DNA from: Thermoplasmata archaeon
GTDB taxonomy: Archaea > Thermoplasmatota > Thermoplasmata > Lutacidiplasmatales > UBA184
DNA length: 64,000 nt
Direction of reading: 5' to 3'
Assembly: GCA_027365105.1 (NCBI GenBank)
Contig: DAHXNZ010000006.1
Span: 1-64,000 of the forward strand
Shown here: piece by piece, positions 45,946-54,645 of the stretch
How the letters are laid out: each line of letters starts with the position of its first letter
Position numbering within the stretch: position 1 is the stretch's first letter
Notes under the pieces: generated by a model
Database searches by the model: none
Seen by the model: the letters and a program-made list of their open reading frames with translations, nothing else
What the model was told of the DNA's origin: nothing
Program-made: the position numbers and the translations under genes

Positions 45946-46550
45946 GCTCGGTCGCGATCGTCGATACCGGCGCCGGCAACTTCTTCGGCGTCCGGCGGGG
46001 GTTCCGGCAGATCGGGGTCCGGGCCCGGGTGACCCGGGATCGGGCGACGCTCCGGGCCGCCACGCTCGTGGTGATCCCGGGCGTGGCCTCCTTCTCCGCG
46101 ACCTGCCGGGGCCTTCGGGACCTCACCTCGCTGCTCCTCGACCGACACGACCGCGGCCGGGCGATCCTCGGGATCTGCGCGGGCTTCCAGGCCCTCGCCG
46201 AGCGGAGCGACGAGGGGGCGGGGCGGGGGTTGGGGCTCGTCCCGCAGCGCGTGCGGGCGCTGGGGACGGCCCGGTGCCCCCACATCGGCTGGAGCCGCCT
46301 CGTCCGGCGGACCGATCCGCTCCTCGACCGGCTCGGGACCGACGATCCGTGGGTGTTCTTTGCCCACTCGTATGCGCTGCCCGCGACGGGCCGGGGCATC
46401 CTCGCCTCGGCGGAGCACGATGGGGTGCGGTTTGCCGCCGCCGCCCGTTGGGGGGCGACGGTCGGGGTCCAGTTCCACCCCGAACTGAGCGGACCGGTCG
46501 GTCGACGATTCCTTTCCAACATGATGGCGTCCGCGGAGGGTACGGGATGA
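45942..46550 (+). CDS. hisH: Imidazole glycerol phosphate synthase, glutaminase subunit (hisH)
   Basis: A 202-aa class I glutamine amidotransferase that supplies ammonia to HisF. The nucleophile motif is GICAGFQAL (Cys in GIC), and the His-Glu pair is in VQFHPELSG. 'VAIVDTGAGNFFGVRRGF' and 'VIPGVASFSATCRGLR' are family N-terminal features. GIC-A-GFQ differs slightly from the usual GICLGMQ. It overlaps hisC by ATGA and hisA by ATGA. The partner HisF is encoded three genes downstream. Confidence 0.93.
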   Translation: MSSVAIVDTGAGNFFGVRRGFRQIGVRARVTRDRATLRAATLVVIPGVASFSATCRGLRDLTSLLLDRHDRGRAILGICAGFQALAERSDEGAGRGLGLVPQRVRALGTARCPHIGWSRLVRRTDPLLDRLGTDDPWVFFAHSYALPATGRGILASAEHDGVRFAAAARWGATVGVQFHPELSGPVGRRFLSNMMASAEGTG

Positions 46551-47254
46551 GGGTCTACCCGGCGATCGATCTCTGGGGGGGCGAGGTCTGTTTCCTCGAT
46601 CCCGAACCGGGGCTTCCCCCGAGGCGGGTCAGTGCCGACCCGCTCCGCACCGCGCGGAGCTGGGCGGCCGCGGGGGCGGCCCGGATCCACCTGGTCGATC
46701 TGGACGCGGCCCTCGGTCGGGGGGACAACCACCGGGTGGTCCGAACGATCCTCGAAAGCGGCCTTGTCCCGGTCCAGGTCGGCGGAGGGGTCCGGGAGGA
46801 GGACCGGGTCGCCGAGCTCTTCGACCAGGGGGCCGAACGGGTGATCGTTTCGACCAGGGCGGTGCAGGATCCGGCCTGGCTCCAACGCGTGGCCCGGCGC
46901 TGGCCGGGTCGGATGATCCTCGGCCTCGATCGGAAGGGGGGCGAGACGCTCATCGCCGGTCGCACCGCGCGGGCCGGGCCCTCCTCGGGGTCGGCCGGCC
47001 CTGTCGGGGCCGGCCGGCCGCTCGGCGGGATCCTGGTGACGAATGTGGACGCCGAGGGCCGGGCGGCCGGGGTCGGAGCGGTCATGCCGGTACCCGAGGG
47101 TCCGACCGAGCCGGAGTGGATCGCGGCCGGCGGGGTGAGCTGCCGGGCCGATCTCGCCACCCTGCAGGCCGCCGGATATGCCTCGGCCGTCGTGGGGATC
47201 GCGGCCTACCGGGACCCGGCGCGGTGGACCCGGGGCGGGGAGGAGCTTCCGTGA
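46547..47254 (+). CDS. hisA: ProFAR isomerase (hisA)
   Basis: A 235-aa (beta/alpha)8 barrel enzyme for the Amadori rearrangement of ProFAR to PRFAR. Family sequences are 'YPAIDLWGGEVCFLDP' (catalytic Asp in AID), 'AGAARIHLVDLDAALG', 'VPVQVGGGVREEDRV', 'GAERVIVSTRAV' and 'EWIAAGGVSCRADLATL' near the second phosphate site. The TDID-type second catalytic strand appears as ILVTNVDAEG, where Asp is preserved. The loop before it is Gly/Pro-rich (SSGSAGPVGAGRP). It starts in the ATGA overlap and ends in a GTGA overlap with hisB. Confidence 0.92.
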   Translation: MRVYPAIDLWGGEVCFLDPEPGLPPRRVSADPLRTARSWAAAGAARIHLVDLDAALGRGDNHRVVRTILESGLVPVQVGGGVREEDRVAELFDQGAERVIVSTRAVQDPAWLQRVARRWPGRMILGLDRKGGETLIAGRTARAGPSSGSAGPVGAGRPLGGILVTNVDAEGRAAGVGAVMPVPEGPTEPEWIAAGGVSCRADLATLQAAGYASAVVGIAAYRDPARWTRGGEELP

Positions 47255-47811
47255 CCGGGCCCGGGGTGCGACGCAGCCGCCGGACCGCCGAGACCCGGGT
47301 CGATCTCGAACTGCGGCTCCACGGCGCCGGCCGGCTCCACTGGGAGCCGCCCGAGCCGTCGGTCGCCCACCCGGTGGACGCCCTGACCCGGTACGCCGGC
47401 TGGGATCTTCGGATCGTGGCCCGGGGCGACGATCCCCACCACCGGACCGAGGATGTGGCGATCACCCTGGGCCGGGCGTTCCGCGGCGCCCTCCCGGCGC
47501 GGGGGATCCAACGGTTTGCGAGTGCCCTCGTGCCGATGGACGAGACGCTGGTGGAGGTCGCCCTGGATCTGATCGACCGGCCCTACTATCGGGCCGACCT
47601 GTCGCCGACGACCCTCGCCGAGCACTTCCTGCGCTCCTTTGCGACCGAGGCCCGGATCACCTACCACCAGCGGATCGTCCGGCCGGGGGAGCCCCACCAT
47701 CTCTTGGAGGCCACGTTCAAGGCGACCGGGGTCGCCCTCGCCGACGCGGTGCGGCCGGCCCGGCGTCCGATCTCGACGAAGGGGCGGGTGCGGTGGGGGC
47801 GGGCCCGATGA
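47251..47811 (+). CDS. hisB: Imidazoleglycerol-phosphate dehydratase (hisB)
   Basis: A 186-aa manganese-dependent dehydratase, monofunctional (no phosphatase domain). Metal-binding and substrate motifs are present: 'GDDPHHRTEDVAITLGRAF', 'QRFASALVPMDETLVEVALD', 'EHFLRSFATEARIT' and 'GEPHHLLEATFKATGVAL'. The N-terminal region (ETRVDLELRLHGAG) matches the RxTxETxI type start. It begins with a GTG overlapping the hisA stop. Because it lacks the HAD-type phosphatase, histidinol-phosphate hydrolysis must come from elsewhere, plausibly the PHP gene at the end of the operon. Confidence 0.94.
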   Translation: MTGPGVRRSRRTAETRVDLELRLHGAGRLHWEPPEPSVAHPVDALTRYAGWDLRIVARGDDPHHRTEDVAITLGRAFRGALPARGIQRFASALVPMDETLVEVALDLIDRPYYRADLSPTTLAEHFLRSFATEARITYHQRIVRPGEPHHLLEATFKATGVALADAVRPARRPISTKGRVRWGRAR

Positions 47812-48584
47812 GCGGCGCGCTTCGGATCCTCCCCTGCCTCGATGTCCGGGCCGGCCGGCTGGTGAAGGGGGTCCGGTTCCAGGACCTCGTCGACCGGGGC
47901 GATCCGGTCGAGGCGGCGGTCCGGTACGAGTCGGAAGGCGCCGACGAGATCGTGCTCCTCGACGTCGCGGCGACGCGGGAGCGTCGGGGCCCGTCGTTCG
48001 GCCTGGTCCGTGCCGTGGCGGCCCAGCTCTCCATCCCGCTGACGGTGGGCGGCGGGATCGGCTCGGTCGGTGCCGCGGGCCGGCTCCTCGGGGCCGGCGC
48101 CGACAAGCTCTCGGTCAACTCCGCCGCGCTGCGGCGCCCGGCCCTCCTGAAGGAGCTCGCCCGGGAGTTCGGGCGGCAGTGCGTCGTCGCCGCGATCGAT
48201 GTCCGGAGGGAACCGGCCGGCTGGATGGTCCGCTCGTCGGCCGGGACCGCGGCCACCCGATGGGGAGCCGTCGCCTGGGCCCGGAGAGCCGCCCGGGAGG
48301 GGGCCGGGGAGCTCCTGGTGACCAGCATCGACCAGGACGGGACCCGACAGGGGTACGACCGGCCGCTCTATGCCGCCGTCCGGGAGGCGACCGCACCGCC
48401 GCTGATCGCCTCCGGCGGCTGCGGTCGGCTGGACCACATCCTCGACCTGGCCCGGGACGGCCGGGTGGAGGCGGTTCTCCTCGCCTCGCTCCTCCACGAA
48501 CGCCGGCTCACGATCCCCCAGATCAAGCGCGCACTCCGGCGCCGGGGCTTCCCGGTCCGGCCCGAGGGGCTCCATGCCGGATGA
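47808..48584 (+). CDS. hisF: Imidazole glycerol phosphate synthase, cyclase subunit (hisF)
   Basis: A 258-aa (beta/alpha)8 barrel that joins HisH ammonia to PRFAR, giving IGP and AICAR. Motifs are '[19 protein letters not shown]' (catalytic Asp in CLDV), '[13 protein letters not shown]', '[19 protein letters not shown]', '[12 protein letters not shown]', '[16 protein letters not shown]' (second catalytic Asp) and 'PLIASGGCG'. The start is the ATGA overlap with hisB. The end overlaps hisI-hisE by 11 nt. Confidence 0.95.
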   Translation: MSGALRILPCLDVRAGRLVKGVRFQDLVDRGDPVEAAVRYESEGADEIVLLDVAATRERRGPSFGLVRAVAAQLSIPLTVGGGIGSVGAAGRLLGAGADKLSVNSAALRRPALLKELAREFGRQCVVAAIDVRREPAGWMVRSSAGTAATRWGAVAWARRAAREGAGELLVTSIDQDGTRQGYDRPLYAAVREATAPPLIASGGCGRLDHILDLARDGRVEAVLLASLLHERRLTIPQIKRALRRRGFPVRPEGLHAG

Positions 48585-49152
48585 GCCGCTGATCCCGGTC
48601 GTCGTCCAGGACGCGACGACCCAGGCCGTCCTCATGGTCGCCTGGGCCCATGCGGAAGCGCTCCGGCGGAGCCTGGCGACCGGCCGGATGCACTTCTGGT
48701 CGAGGTCCCGCCGGGAGCTCTGGGAGAAAGGGGCGACCTCGGGCCACCGGCTCGATCTCCTCGCCCTCCGCTGGGACTGCGACCACGACACCCTTCTGGC
48801 CCGCGTCCGCCCCACCGGTCCCGCCTGCCACACGGGAGCCACGAGCTGCTTCGGCGAACCTCCCCGGAGCCTGGCCGCCGCCCTGGCCGACCTCGACCGG
48901 ACGATCGAGGAGCGGGACCGTCTCCGCCCCGAAGGATCGTATGTCGCCCGGCTGCTCAAGGATCCGGTCCTCCGGGCCCAGAAGGTGGGCGAGGAGGCGA
49001 CCGAAGTCGCCGTCGCCGGGCTCGCCGAAGACCGGTCCCGGCTCGTCGCGGAGACGGCCGATCTGGTCTTCCACCTGGCCGTCCTGCTCCGCGCCCGGGG
49101 GATCGGATGGGACGAGGTCGGCGAGGAGCTCGATCGGAGGCGATCCCGATGA
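48574..49152 (+). CDS. hisIE: Bifunctional phosphoribosyl-AMP cyclohydrolase / phosphoribosyl-ATP pyrophosphatase
   Basis: A 192-aa fusion covering the second and third steps of the pathway. Residues 1-~105 are HisI: '[20 protein letters not shown]', '[12 protein letters not shown]' (metal site) and '[10 protein letters not shown]' (zinc Cys). Residues ~108-192 are HisE: '[12 protein letters not shown]', '[20 protein letters not shown]' and '[13 protein letters not shown]', an all-helical MazG-like fold. The order HisI-HisE is as in bacterial HisIE. The gene overlaps hisF by 11 nt and the PHP gene by ATGA. Many archaea have separate hisI and hisE, so the fusion is worth recording. Confidence 0.93.
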   Translation: MPDEPLIPVVVQDATTQAVLMVAWAHAEALRRSLATGRMHFWSRSRRELWEKGATSGHRLDLLALRWDCDHDTLLARVRPTGPACHTGATSCFGEPPRSLAAALADLDRTIEERDRLRPEGSYVARLLKDPVLRAQKVGEEATEVAVAGLAEDRSRLVAETADLVFHLAVLLRARGIGWDEVGEELDRRRSR

Positions 49153-49820
49153 TCCGCCGGGCCGACTTCCACACCCACACCCTGATCAGCGACGGGTCGC
49201 TGACCCTCCCCGAACTGGTCCAGCGGGCCCGGGCGCTCGACCACCGGTTTTTGGCCGTCACCGATCATGTCGGGCTCGGGGACATCGAGTCGACGATGGC
49301 CCGACTCCAGGCCGCCTCGGATCGCTGCTCGACCCCCGAGCTCGAGGTCATGGTGGGCGTCGAGATCACCCACGTGGCGCCCCGCCACCTTGACGAGGCG
49401 GTGCGCCGGGCCCGCCGTGCCGGAGCCCGCATCGTCCTCGTCCACGGGGAGACGGTCGCCGAACCGGTCGCCCCCGGCACCAATCGGGCGGCGGTCCAGA
49501 ACCCCGAGATCGACCTGCTGGCCCACCCGGGGCTCCTCGAGCGGAAGGACGCGGAACGGGCCCGGGCCCACGGCATCTTTCTCGAACTCTCCGGCCGCAC
49601 GACCCACGGCCTGGCCAACGGCCGGGTCGCGAGGATCGCCGAGTCGAGCGGGACCCCGACGGTCGTCAACAGCGACGCGCACGAACCGTCGCATCTGCTC
49701 ACGCAGGCGGAGGCGTTCGGTGTGGCCCAGGCGAGCGGGGCGACCCGGCCCCGGGCCCGGCGGTCGGTCTCCACCTACCCGGAGGCGCTGCTGCGCCGGC
49801 TCCGTCAGGGGGGGCGGTAG
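49149..49820 (+). CDS. PHP-domain phosphoesterase, probable histidinol-phosphatase
   Basis: A 223-aa PHP (polymerase and histidinol phosphatase) protein with all metal-ligand motifs: [12 protein letters not shown], 'AVTDHVG', 'VGVEITH', 'VLVHGET', 'DLLAHPG' and 'VNSDAHEP'. It is ATGA-coupled to hisIE and is the last gene of the his operon. The operon lacks any other histidinol-phosphatase. The PHP family includes HisK-type histidinol phosphatases, so this gene most likely closes the pathway (inference from context). It is somewhat shorter than bacterial HisK, and other PHP phosphoesterase substrates remain possible. Confidence 0.88.
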   Translation: MIRRADFHTHTLISDGSLTLPELVQRARALDHRFLAVTDHVGLGDIESTMARLQAASDRCSTPELEVMVGVEITHVAPRHLDEAVRRARRAGARIVLVHGETVAEPVAPGTNRAAVQNPEIDLLAHPGLLERKDAERARAHGIFLELSGRTTHGLANGRVARIAESSGTPTVVNSDAHEPSHLLTQAEAFGVAQASGATRPRARRSVSTYPEALLRRLRQGGR

Positions 49821-49845
49821 GCTACGCGACGGCGCCCGGCGGCGG

Positions 49846-49853
49846 GTTTATCC
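49846..49853 (+). promoter_or_regulatory. TATA-like box of the Lrp/AsnC gene
   Basis: GTTTATCC, in an otherwise GC-rich spacer, is centred about 26 nt before the GTG at 49875, giving a leaderless start. It separates this gene from the his operon, which ends at 49820. Confidence 0.45.
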
Positions 49854-49874
49854 CCCCCTCGCCTTCCCCCCGGC

Positions 49875-50390
49875 GTGGACCGGTACGACCGGGAGATCCT
49901 GCGGTGGCTGCGGGCCGACTCTCGGATCACCAATGCCCGCCTGGGCGCCGCGATCGGCCTCACCGAGGGCGCCGTCCGCTACCGGATCTCCCGCCTGCTG
50001 GAGGACGGCACGATCCGGCAGTTCACCGTCCGAACCGCTCCGCTCGGTTCGGAGGGCCTGGTCCTCGTCCGGCTCGCCCCGGGCGCCGGCCCCCGGGTCC
50101 TCGGGCGGATCGGCACGATTGGCTCCGACCTGTTTGAGACCACGGGGGAGTTCGACGCCGCCGTCGCGATCGAGCGGGAGTCGGTCGAGGAGTTCAACCG
50201 GGCGCTCGACGAGATCCGCTCGATCCCCGGGGTCGAGGGGACCGCGACCCTGGTCCGCCTCTCCGGACCCGCGGCCGCATCGGCGGACCGCCCAGCCGGA
50301 TCAGCGCGTCGGAAATCTCCGGCGCCGGGCGGGTCACCGACCAGCGCACGAACGGCGCGCCGGCCGGGCCGAACGCCGCGCCGGGCGTGA
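49875..50390 (+). CDS. Lrp/AsnC-family transcription regulator
   Basis: A 171-aa regulator. The N-terminal winged HTH is 'DRYDREILRWLRADSRITNA', 'RLGAAIGLTEGAVRYRISRL' and 'EDGTIRQFTVR' (residues 1-60). A shortened RAM-like alpha/beta domain follows to about residue 130 ('VLVRLAPGAG', 'DLFETTGEFDAAVAIER', 'IPGVEGTATLVRL'). The last ~40 residues are Pro/Arg/Ser-rich and lie antisense to the convergent aminotransferase gene. The functional stop may be affected by a frame error, because the core ends exactly where the other gene's core ends. It sits next to the lysine operon, reminiscent of archaeal LysM-type regulators of lysine genes (inference). Confidence 0.82.
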   Translation: MDRYDREILRWLRADSRITNARLGAAIGLTEGAVRYRISRLLEDGTIRQFTVRTAPLGSEGLVLVRLAPGAGPRVLGRIGTIGSDLFETTGEFDAAVAIERESVEEFNRALDEIRSIPGVEGTATLVRLSGPAAASADRPAGSARRKSPAPGGSPTSARTARRPGRTPRRA

Positions 50391-51456
50391 CCAGGACCCC
50401 GAATCGGGTGAGCCAGCGCTCCGCCTCCTCGGCGCCGGTCCGGAGCCGGGCGCGGTGCCACACGTAGAGCCCGCCCTTCGGCGGCGCCACCGGATAGCCC
50501 AGCCGGCCGAGGCCGCGGCAGAGCTGGACGGCACGCTTCCGATACACCTCGACCCGGCGCTCGATCTCGGGGGGCCGGGTGGGGCCGCGGTACAGGGCGA
50601 GCCCGGCGATCGCCGCCTTTTGGAGCGGCAGCGCCGGGCCGGAGTCGACCTGGCTCTTGTACCGGACCATGGCCGCAATCAGTCGCCGGGGGCCGAGGGC
50701 GAAGCCGAGCCGCCACCCGGGGATCCCGAAGGTCTTGGAGAACGAGTGGAACTCCACCGCCACCTCCCGGGCTCCGGGGATCTCCCAGATCGACGGCGCC
50801 GGCCGATCGCCGAAGCTGATCTCCGAGTAGGCGTTGTCGTACGCCAGGCAGAAGCCGCGGTCCCGGGCCTCCTCGACGGCCTCGCGGAGCCGGAGGCGAT
50901 CGGCGACCTGTCCGGTCGGGTTGTTGGGGTAGTTCAGGTAGACCAGCCGCGCCCCCTTCGGAAGCCGGTCCCAGTCCGGCGCGTAGCCCCGGTCGGCGTC
51001 GAGCGGCCATCGGGCCGGGCGCGCCCCCGCGAGTCCGACCGCCGACGCGTAGGCCGGGTAGCCCGGATCCGGGAGGGCGACCGGCCGGTGGCGCGTGTCG
51101 AGGAGCCGGGGCATCAGCGTCAGCCCCTCCTTCGAGCCGAGAAGGACCGCCACCTCCTGGTCCGGGTCGGCGGTGACGCCGAACCGGAGCCGGAGGAACC
51201 GCGCAATCGCCTCCCGGAGTTCCGAATCTCCTTGGGAGGAGGAGTAGCGGTGGTCCGATGCCCGGGCGGCGGACGAGCGGAACGCCCGGAGGAGCGCCCG
51301 CGGCGGCGGGAGGTCCGGCTCGCCGATCGCGAAGCGGAGGACCCGGACACCGCCCCGGTCGGCGGCCCGGGCCTTCCGCTCGAGGGCTTCGAACGGGTAC
51401 GGGGGGATCCTGCGGAGGTCGGGGTTCACCGGCCACCCGATCCCGGAGCCCCTCAT
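50194..51456 (-). CDS. Class I aminotransferase, probable LL-diaminopimelate aminotransferase
   Basis: A 420-aa PLP aminotransferase. Motifs are 'VRVLRFAIGEPDLPPP', 'YSSSQGDSELREAIARFL', 'VALPDPGYPAYASAVGLAG', 'LVYLNYPNNPTGQ', 'AYDNAYSEI' and the PLP-lysine motif FHSFSKTFGIPGWRLGFALG. It ends the lysine operon, ATGA-coupled to lysA. A DapL-type enzyme converts tetrahydrodipicolinate directly to LL-DAP and would explain why no dapD or dapE is present. DapC-like N-succinyl substrates are an alternative. The last ~50 residues (from 'GGPPMRPRVRRG') are low complexity and overlap the Lrp gene on the other strand. Confidence 0.85.
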   Translation of the reverse strand: MRGSGIGWPVNPDLRRIPPYPFEALERKARAADRGGVRVLRFAIGEPDLPPPRALLRAFRSSAARASDHRYSSSQGDSELREAIARFLRLRFGVTADPDQEVAVLLGSKEGLTLMPRLLDTRHRPVALPDPGYPAYASAVGLAGARPARWPLDADRGYAPDWDRLPKGARLVYLNYPNNPTGQVADRLRLREAVEEARDRGFCLAYDNAYSEISFGDRPAPSIWEIPGAREVAVEFHSFSKTFGIPGWRLGFALGPRRLIAAMVRYKSQVDSGPALPLQKAAIAGLALYRGPTRPPEIERRVEVYRKRAVQLCRGLGRLGYPVAPPKGGLYVWHRARLRTGAEEAERWLTRFGVLVTPGAAFGPAGAPFVRWSVTRPAPEISDALIRLGGPPMRPRVRRGGPGSRSPRPRGSSGSRRAPG

Positions 51457-52763
51457 CCCCGCTCCCGGTCCGGCCGCTCCGGCACCTGGCACAGCAGATC
51501 GTCGGTCGTCTCCCGGCGCCGGATCAGCCGGGCCCGCCCGCCGTCGACCAGGACCTCGGCCGGCCGGGGCCGGTTGTTGTAGGGGCTCGCCATCGAATAC
51601 CCGTAGGCGCCGGCCGTCGCGACGGCCAGGAGGTCGCCGACTTCGAGCGGCGGAAGACGCCGGTCCCGCCCGAGAAGATCGGTGTTCTCGCAGATCGGGC
51701 CGGTCACCGTGACCCTTCGGCGGGTCCCGGGCCGCACCGGCCCGGCGGGATAGATCGCGTGGTAGGCCCCATAGAGCGCCGGCCGCAGGAGGGTCTGCAT
51801 CCCGGCATCGGTCCCGACGAAGGCGGGCCGGCCGGGTTTCGTGTCGGTGACCGTGCCGAGGAGGACGGTCGAATCGGCGACCAGGTAGCGGCCCGGCTCC
51901 ATCCACAACTGCACGTCGGCCGGGGACGCGGCCGAACGGAGCCCGAGGACGAGCCGCGAGATCGCGAGGTCGAGGTTGAGTTCGGTTTCGGTCGGCCGGT
52001 ACGGGACCCCGAGACCTCCGCCCGCATCGGCAAAGGTCGGGGGCCGCCCCATGACCCTCTGGAGGCTCCGGATCGCCCGGCCGAGGAAGTCGCCGACCCG
52101 GCCAAAGTGGTCGGGGGCCAGGATGTTGGACCCCGGCATCGTGTGGATCCCCCAGTCCCGGACCCCGGCCCGATGGGCCGCCTCGAGGCCCTGCCGCACC
52201 GATGCGAGCGAGCTCCCGAACTTCGAATCCCGTCCGGCGAACCGGAGCCCCTCCGGACCGGCCGCCGAGCGGCCCGGATTGAGCCGGAACGAGAGGAGCG
52301 GGGGACGGCCGGCCCGCAGGAGGCGGGGCAACAGCCCCGGATGGTCCAGGTTGACCGCGACTCCGGCCTCGATCGCCCCGGCCAGTTCCGCGTCGGAAGG
52401 ATACGCGGCGGTGTAGAGCGTCTCCCGGCGGGGAAAGCCGGCGGCCTGGGCGAAGACCATCTCGGCCGGTGAGGAACAGTCGGCGCCGCATCCGAGCTCG
52501 CGCAGGATCCTGAGGATCGCCGGATTGGAGTTCGCCTTGATCGCATAGAGGATCCTCGAGTTGGGCCAGCGGGTCGTCAGGGCGGAGCGCAACCGCAGGA
52601 CGTTGTCGCGGATCCGGAGCGCGGAGGTGACGTAGAGGGGACTACCGAAACGGTCGGCCAGGTCGGCGAGCCCCAGCCCGTCGACCCGGATCCCGTCCGG
52701 CGCGAACTCGAACGGCGGGGGGAGTCGGGAGGGCTCCCCGGGAGGGAGACCGGTCGGGGTCAT
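51453..52763 (-). CDS. lysA: Diaminopimelate decarboxylase (lysA)
   Basis: A 436-aa fold-type III PLP decarboxylase that converts meso-DAP to lysine. The PLP-lysine is in ILYAIKANSNP (Lys76). Other motifs are 'GCGADCSSPAEMVFA', 'SFRLNPG', 'SKFGSSLASV', 'DAGGGLGVPY', 'MEPGRYLVADS', 'TGPICENTDLLG' (Cys-Glu active-site element) and 'ATAGAYGYSMASPYNNRPRP'. The start is the ATG that overlaps the lysC stop (ATGA). It is coupled downstream to the aminotransferase. Confidence 0.94.
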   Translation of the reverse strand: MTPTGLPPGEPSRLPPPFEFAPDGIRVDGLGLADLADRFGSPLYVTSALRIRDNVLRLRSALTTRWPNSRILYAIKANSNPAILRILRELGCGADCSSPAEMVFAQAAGFPRRETLYTAAYPSDAELAGAIEAGVAVNLDHPGLLPRLLRAGRPPLLSFRLNPGRSAAGPEGLRFAGRDSKFGSSLASVRQGLEAAHRAGVRDWGIHTMPGSNILAPDHFGRVGDFLGRAIRSLQRVMGRPPTFADAGGGLGVPYRPTETELNLDLAISRLVLGLRSAASPADVQLWMEPGRYLVADSTVLLGTVTDTKPGRPAFVGTDAGMQTLLRPALYGAYHAIYPAGPVRPGTRRRVTVTGPICENTDLLGRDRRLPPLEVGDLLAVATAGAYGYSMASPYNNRPRPAEVLVDGGRARLIRRRETTDDLLCQVPERPDRERG

Positions 52764-53827
52764 GGGGGGCCTCCGTGAACGCCGGAGGCCGGAGGCGGGG
52801 ACCCGGGCGCCCGGACGGCGAGGGCCCGGATCCGACCGGACGACTGGAGATGATCGATGAGCCGGTCGAGGTCTTCGGGGGGCACCACGAAGGCGAGCGG
52901 GCGCCGGCCCGCCGCCTCGTCGCTCCCGAGGGCGGGAGCATCGCCCGAGGGCCGGACCGGTCCGGCCGGGTCGGGCAGGGTGACGACCGAGCTCCAGCCG
53001 GCCCTCCGGGCGACTTCGACCGCCCGTCGCACCCGAGCCCGATCCAGGGCCGGATCCGACTCGGCCCCGGGGTCCAGGACGATCCGGGTGCCCCCGGGTT
53101 GCTCCAGGTCCGCGCCGAGCCCGACGACCCGCAAGGTCATCCCGGACCCCAGGTAGCCCAGGGCCCGGGGCGCGACCACCCCCGCGCCTCCTTCCGCAAG
53201 CCAGGCCATCTCCCGGACCGTCAGTTCGGGAAGGACCGTGGTCCGGGGCATCCGCTCCGGATCCCCCGAAAGCACCCCGGGGACCTCCTTGACGAGCGTG
53301 ACCTCGCTGCCGGGAAGACAACGGCCGAGGGCCACCGCGGTCACGTCGCTGCCGCCCCGCCCGAGGGCCGCCCAGTGCCCCGACCGGGGGTCGACCCCGA
53401 CGTACCCGGGAATCACCCAGATGAACGGGTCCAGCCGGTCCTGGAGCTCCCGGAGCCGGGCGGCGGTACGGTCCCGGTCGACCTCGGCCTCCCAGCCCTC
53501 GCCCTTCGTGAGCACCGGCCACTCCTCCGACCCGGGGAGAAGGAGCCGGGCCGGAAGGCCCTGGGCGACGAGTTCCGCCGCCAGGAGCGCCGCGCCGACC
53601 GCGTCGCCGAGCCCCACGGCCCGGACGGCTTCGGGCGAGTCCCGGCTCGACCCTTCAGGGTGGGTCAGTTCCCAGAGGCGATCGGTGGTAGCCCCCGGGG
53701 CGCTCGCCACCACCGCCCGGACGGTCGATTGGACCGCGCCGACCATCTGGGCCGCCTGACGGAGCCGCTCGGGAGCCCCCAGGGTGCTCCCGCCGAACTT
53801 GAGGATCCGGAACCGGGAGCCGATCAT
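52760..53827 (-). CDS. lysC: Aspartate kinase (lysC-type)
   Basis: A 355-aa enzyme for the first committed step of lysine synthesis: aspartate plus ATP to aspartyl phosphate. The kinase motifs are 'RILKFGGSTLGAPERL', 'FIWVIPGYVGVD', 'GRGGSDVTAVALGRCL' and 'VTLVKEVPGVLSGDPERM'. The C-terminal ~120 residues are shorter than in typical lysC and carry at most one divergent ACT-like segment ('RRPLAFVVPPEDLDRLIDHL'), so feedback control may be altered. I use the ATG at 53827 in the ATGA overlap with dapB. The track's ORF starts in a GC-rich shadow of dapB. Confidence 0.92.
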   Translation of the reverse strand: MIGSRFRILKFGGSTLGAPERLRQAAQMVGAVQSTVRAVVASAPGATTDRLWELTHPEGSSRDSPEAVRAVGLGDAVGAALLAAELVAQGLPARLLLPGSEEWPVLTKGEGWEAEVDRDRTAARLRELQDRLDPFIWVIPGYVGVDPRSGHWAALGRGGSDVTAVALGRCLPGSEVTLVKEVPGVLSGDPERMPRTTVLPELTVREMAWLAEGGAGVVAPRALGYLGSGMTLRVVGLGADLEQPGGTRIVLDPGAESDPALDRARVRRAVEVARRAGWSSVVTLPDPAGPVRPSGDAPALGSDEAAGRRPLAFVVPPEDLDRLIDHLQSSGRIRALAVRAPGSPPPASGVHGGPP

Positions 53828-54645
53828 GGCGACCCCCCGAGCCAGGGCCACAGATCGGCGAGCGACCGGCGTCCCGGAGTCGGATCGGCCTGCTCCCACA
53901 GGGCGGAGGCGGCCAGGAACATCCCGCGGGCAAAGACGTCGCGGTCGAGGACCACGTGCTCGATCCGGATCATCTCGCCGGCCCCGGTGAGCCACACCTG
54001 GTGGACCCCTGCGACTCCCTCGATCCGGAGGCTGGCCACCTCGGCCGGCGGCTCCGCCGGCCTTCGGGTCCCGGGCGAATCCCCGTCGGTCGGACCCAGG
54101 GCGTGGGCCAGGCTCCGGGCCGACCCGGACGGACGATCCGCCTTGCCCCGGTGATGGACCTCCACGATTCCCCGATCGAAGCCCGGGGGGAGGCGCCCCC
54201 GGAGGAAACGTCCGGCCAGCCAGTTCATGCCGATCGAGAAGTTCGGCTCCCAGACGAAGGGGATCCGATCGGCGATCCGGGCGATCCAGCCCGCATCGGA
54301 AGCCTCCAAACCGGTGCCCGCGACCACGGCCGGAATTCCCGCCTCGGCGACCTGGGGAAGAAGCTCCCGTTCGACCGGCCCCGGGACGGCACTCACGTAG
54401 AGATCCGCCTCTCGGAGCAGCGCCGCGAGCCCGTCGGGATCCACCGAGGGAATGATCCCCTCCGCCGCGACGGCGGGCGGGCCGGACCGGCCACCGGGGG
54501 TGGTTCCTCGCCGCCGGACAGTTCCCTGGATCGGCCAGCGGTTCTGGGCCGCGATCTCGCAGAACCGGCGGCCGAGCCGCCCCCGGGCCCCCGCGACCAC
54601 GACCCGGGGGGCCGGGCGATTCGCGCTCGGTTCAGTATTCGGCAT
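53824..54645 (-). CDS. dapB: 4-hydroxy-tetrahydrodipicolinate reductase (dapB)
   Basis: A 273-aa NAD(P)H-dependent reductase. The Rossmann motif is 'RVVVAGARGRLGRRFCEIA', followed by 'VVAGTGLEASDAG', 'WEPNFSIGMNWLAG' and the substrate-binding signature 'IVEVHHRGKADRPSGSARSL'. The ATG at 54645 overlaps the end of dapA by 14 nt. The N terminus (MPNTEPSANRPAP) is short and the conserved region begins promptly. It is ATGA-coupled to lysC. Confidence 0.92.
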   Translation of the reverse strand: MPNTEPSANRPAPRVVVAGARGRLGRRFCEIAAQNRWPIQGTVRRRGTTPGGRSGPPAVAAEGIIPSVDPDGLAALLREADLYVSAVPGPVERELLPQVAEAGIPAVVAGTGLEASDAGWIARIADRIPFVWEPNFSIGMNWLAGRFLRGRLPPGFDRGIVEVHHRGKADRPSGSARSLAHALGPTDGDSPGTRRPAEPPAEVASLRIEGVAGVHQVWLTGAGEMIRIEHVVLDRDVFARGMFLAASALWEQADPTPGRRSLADLWPWLGGSP

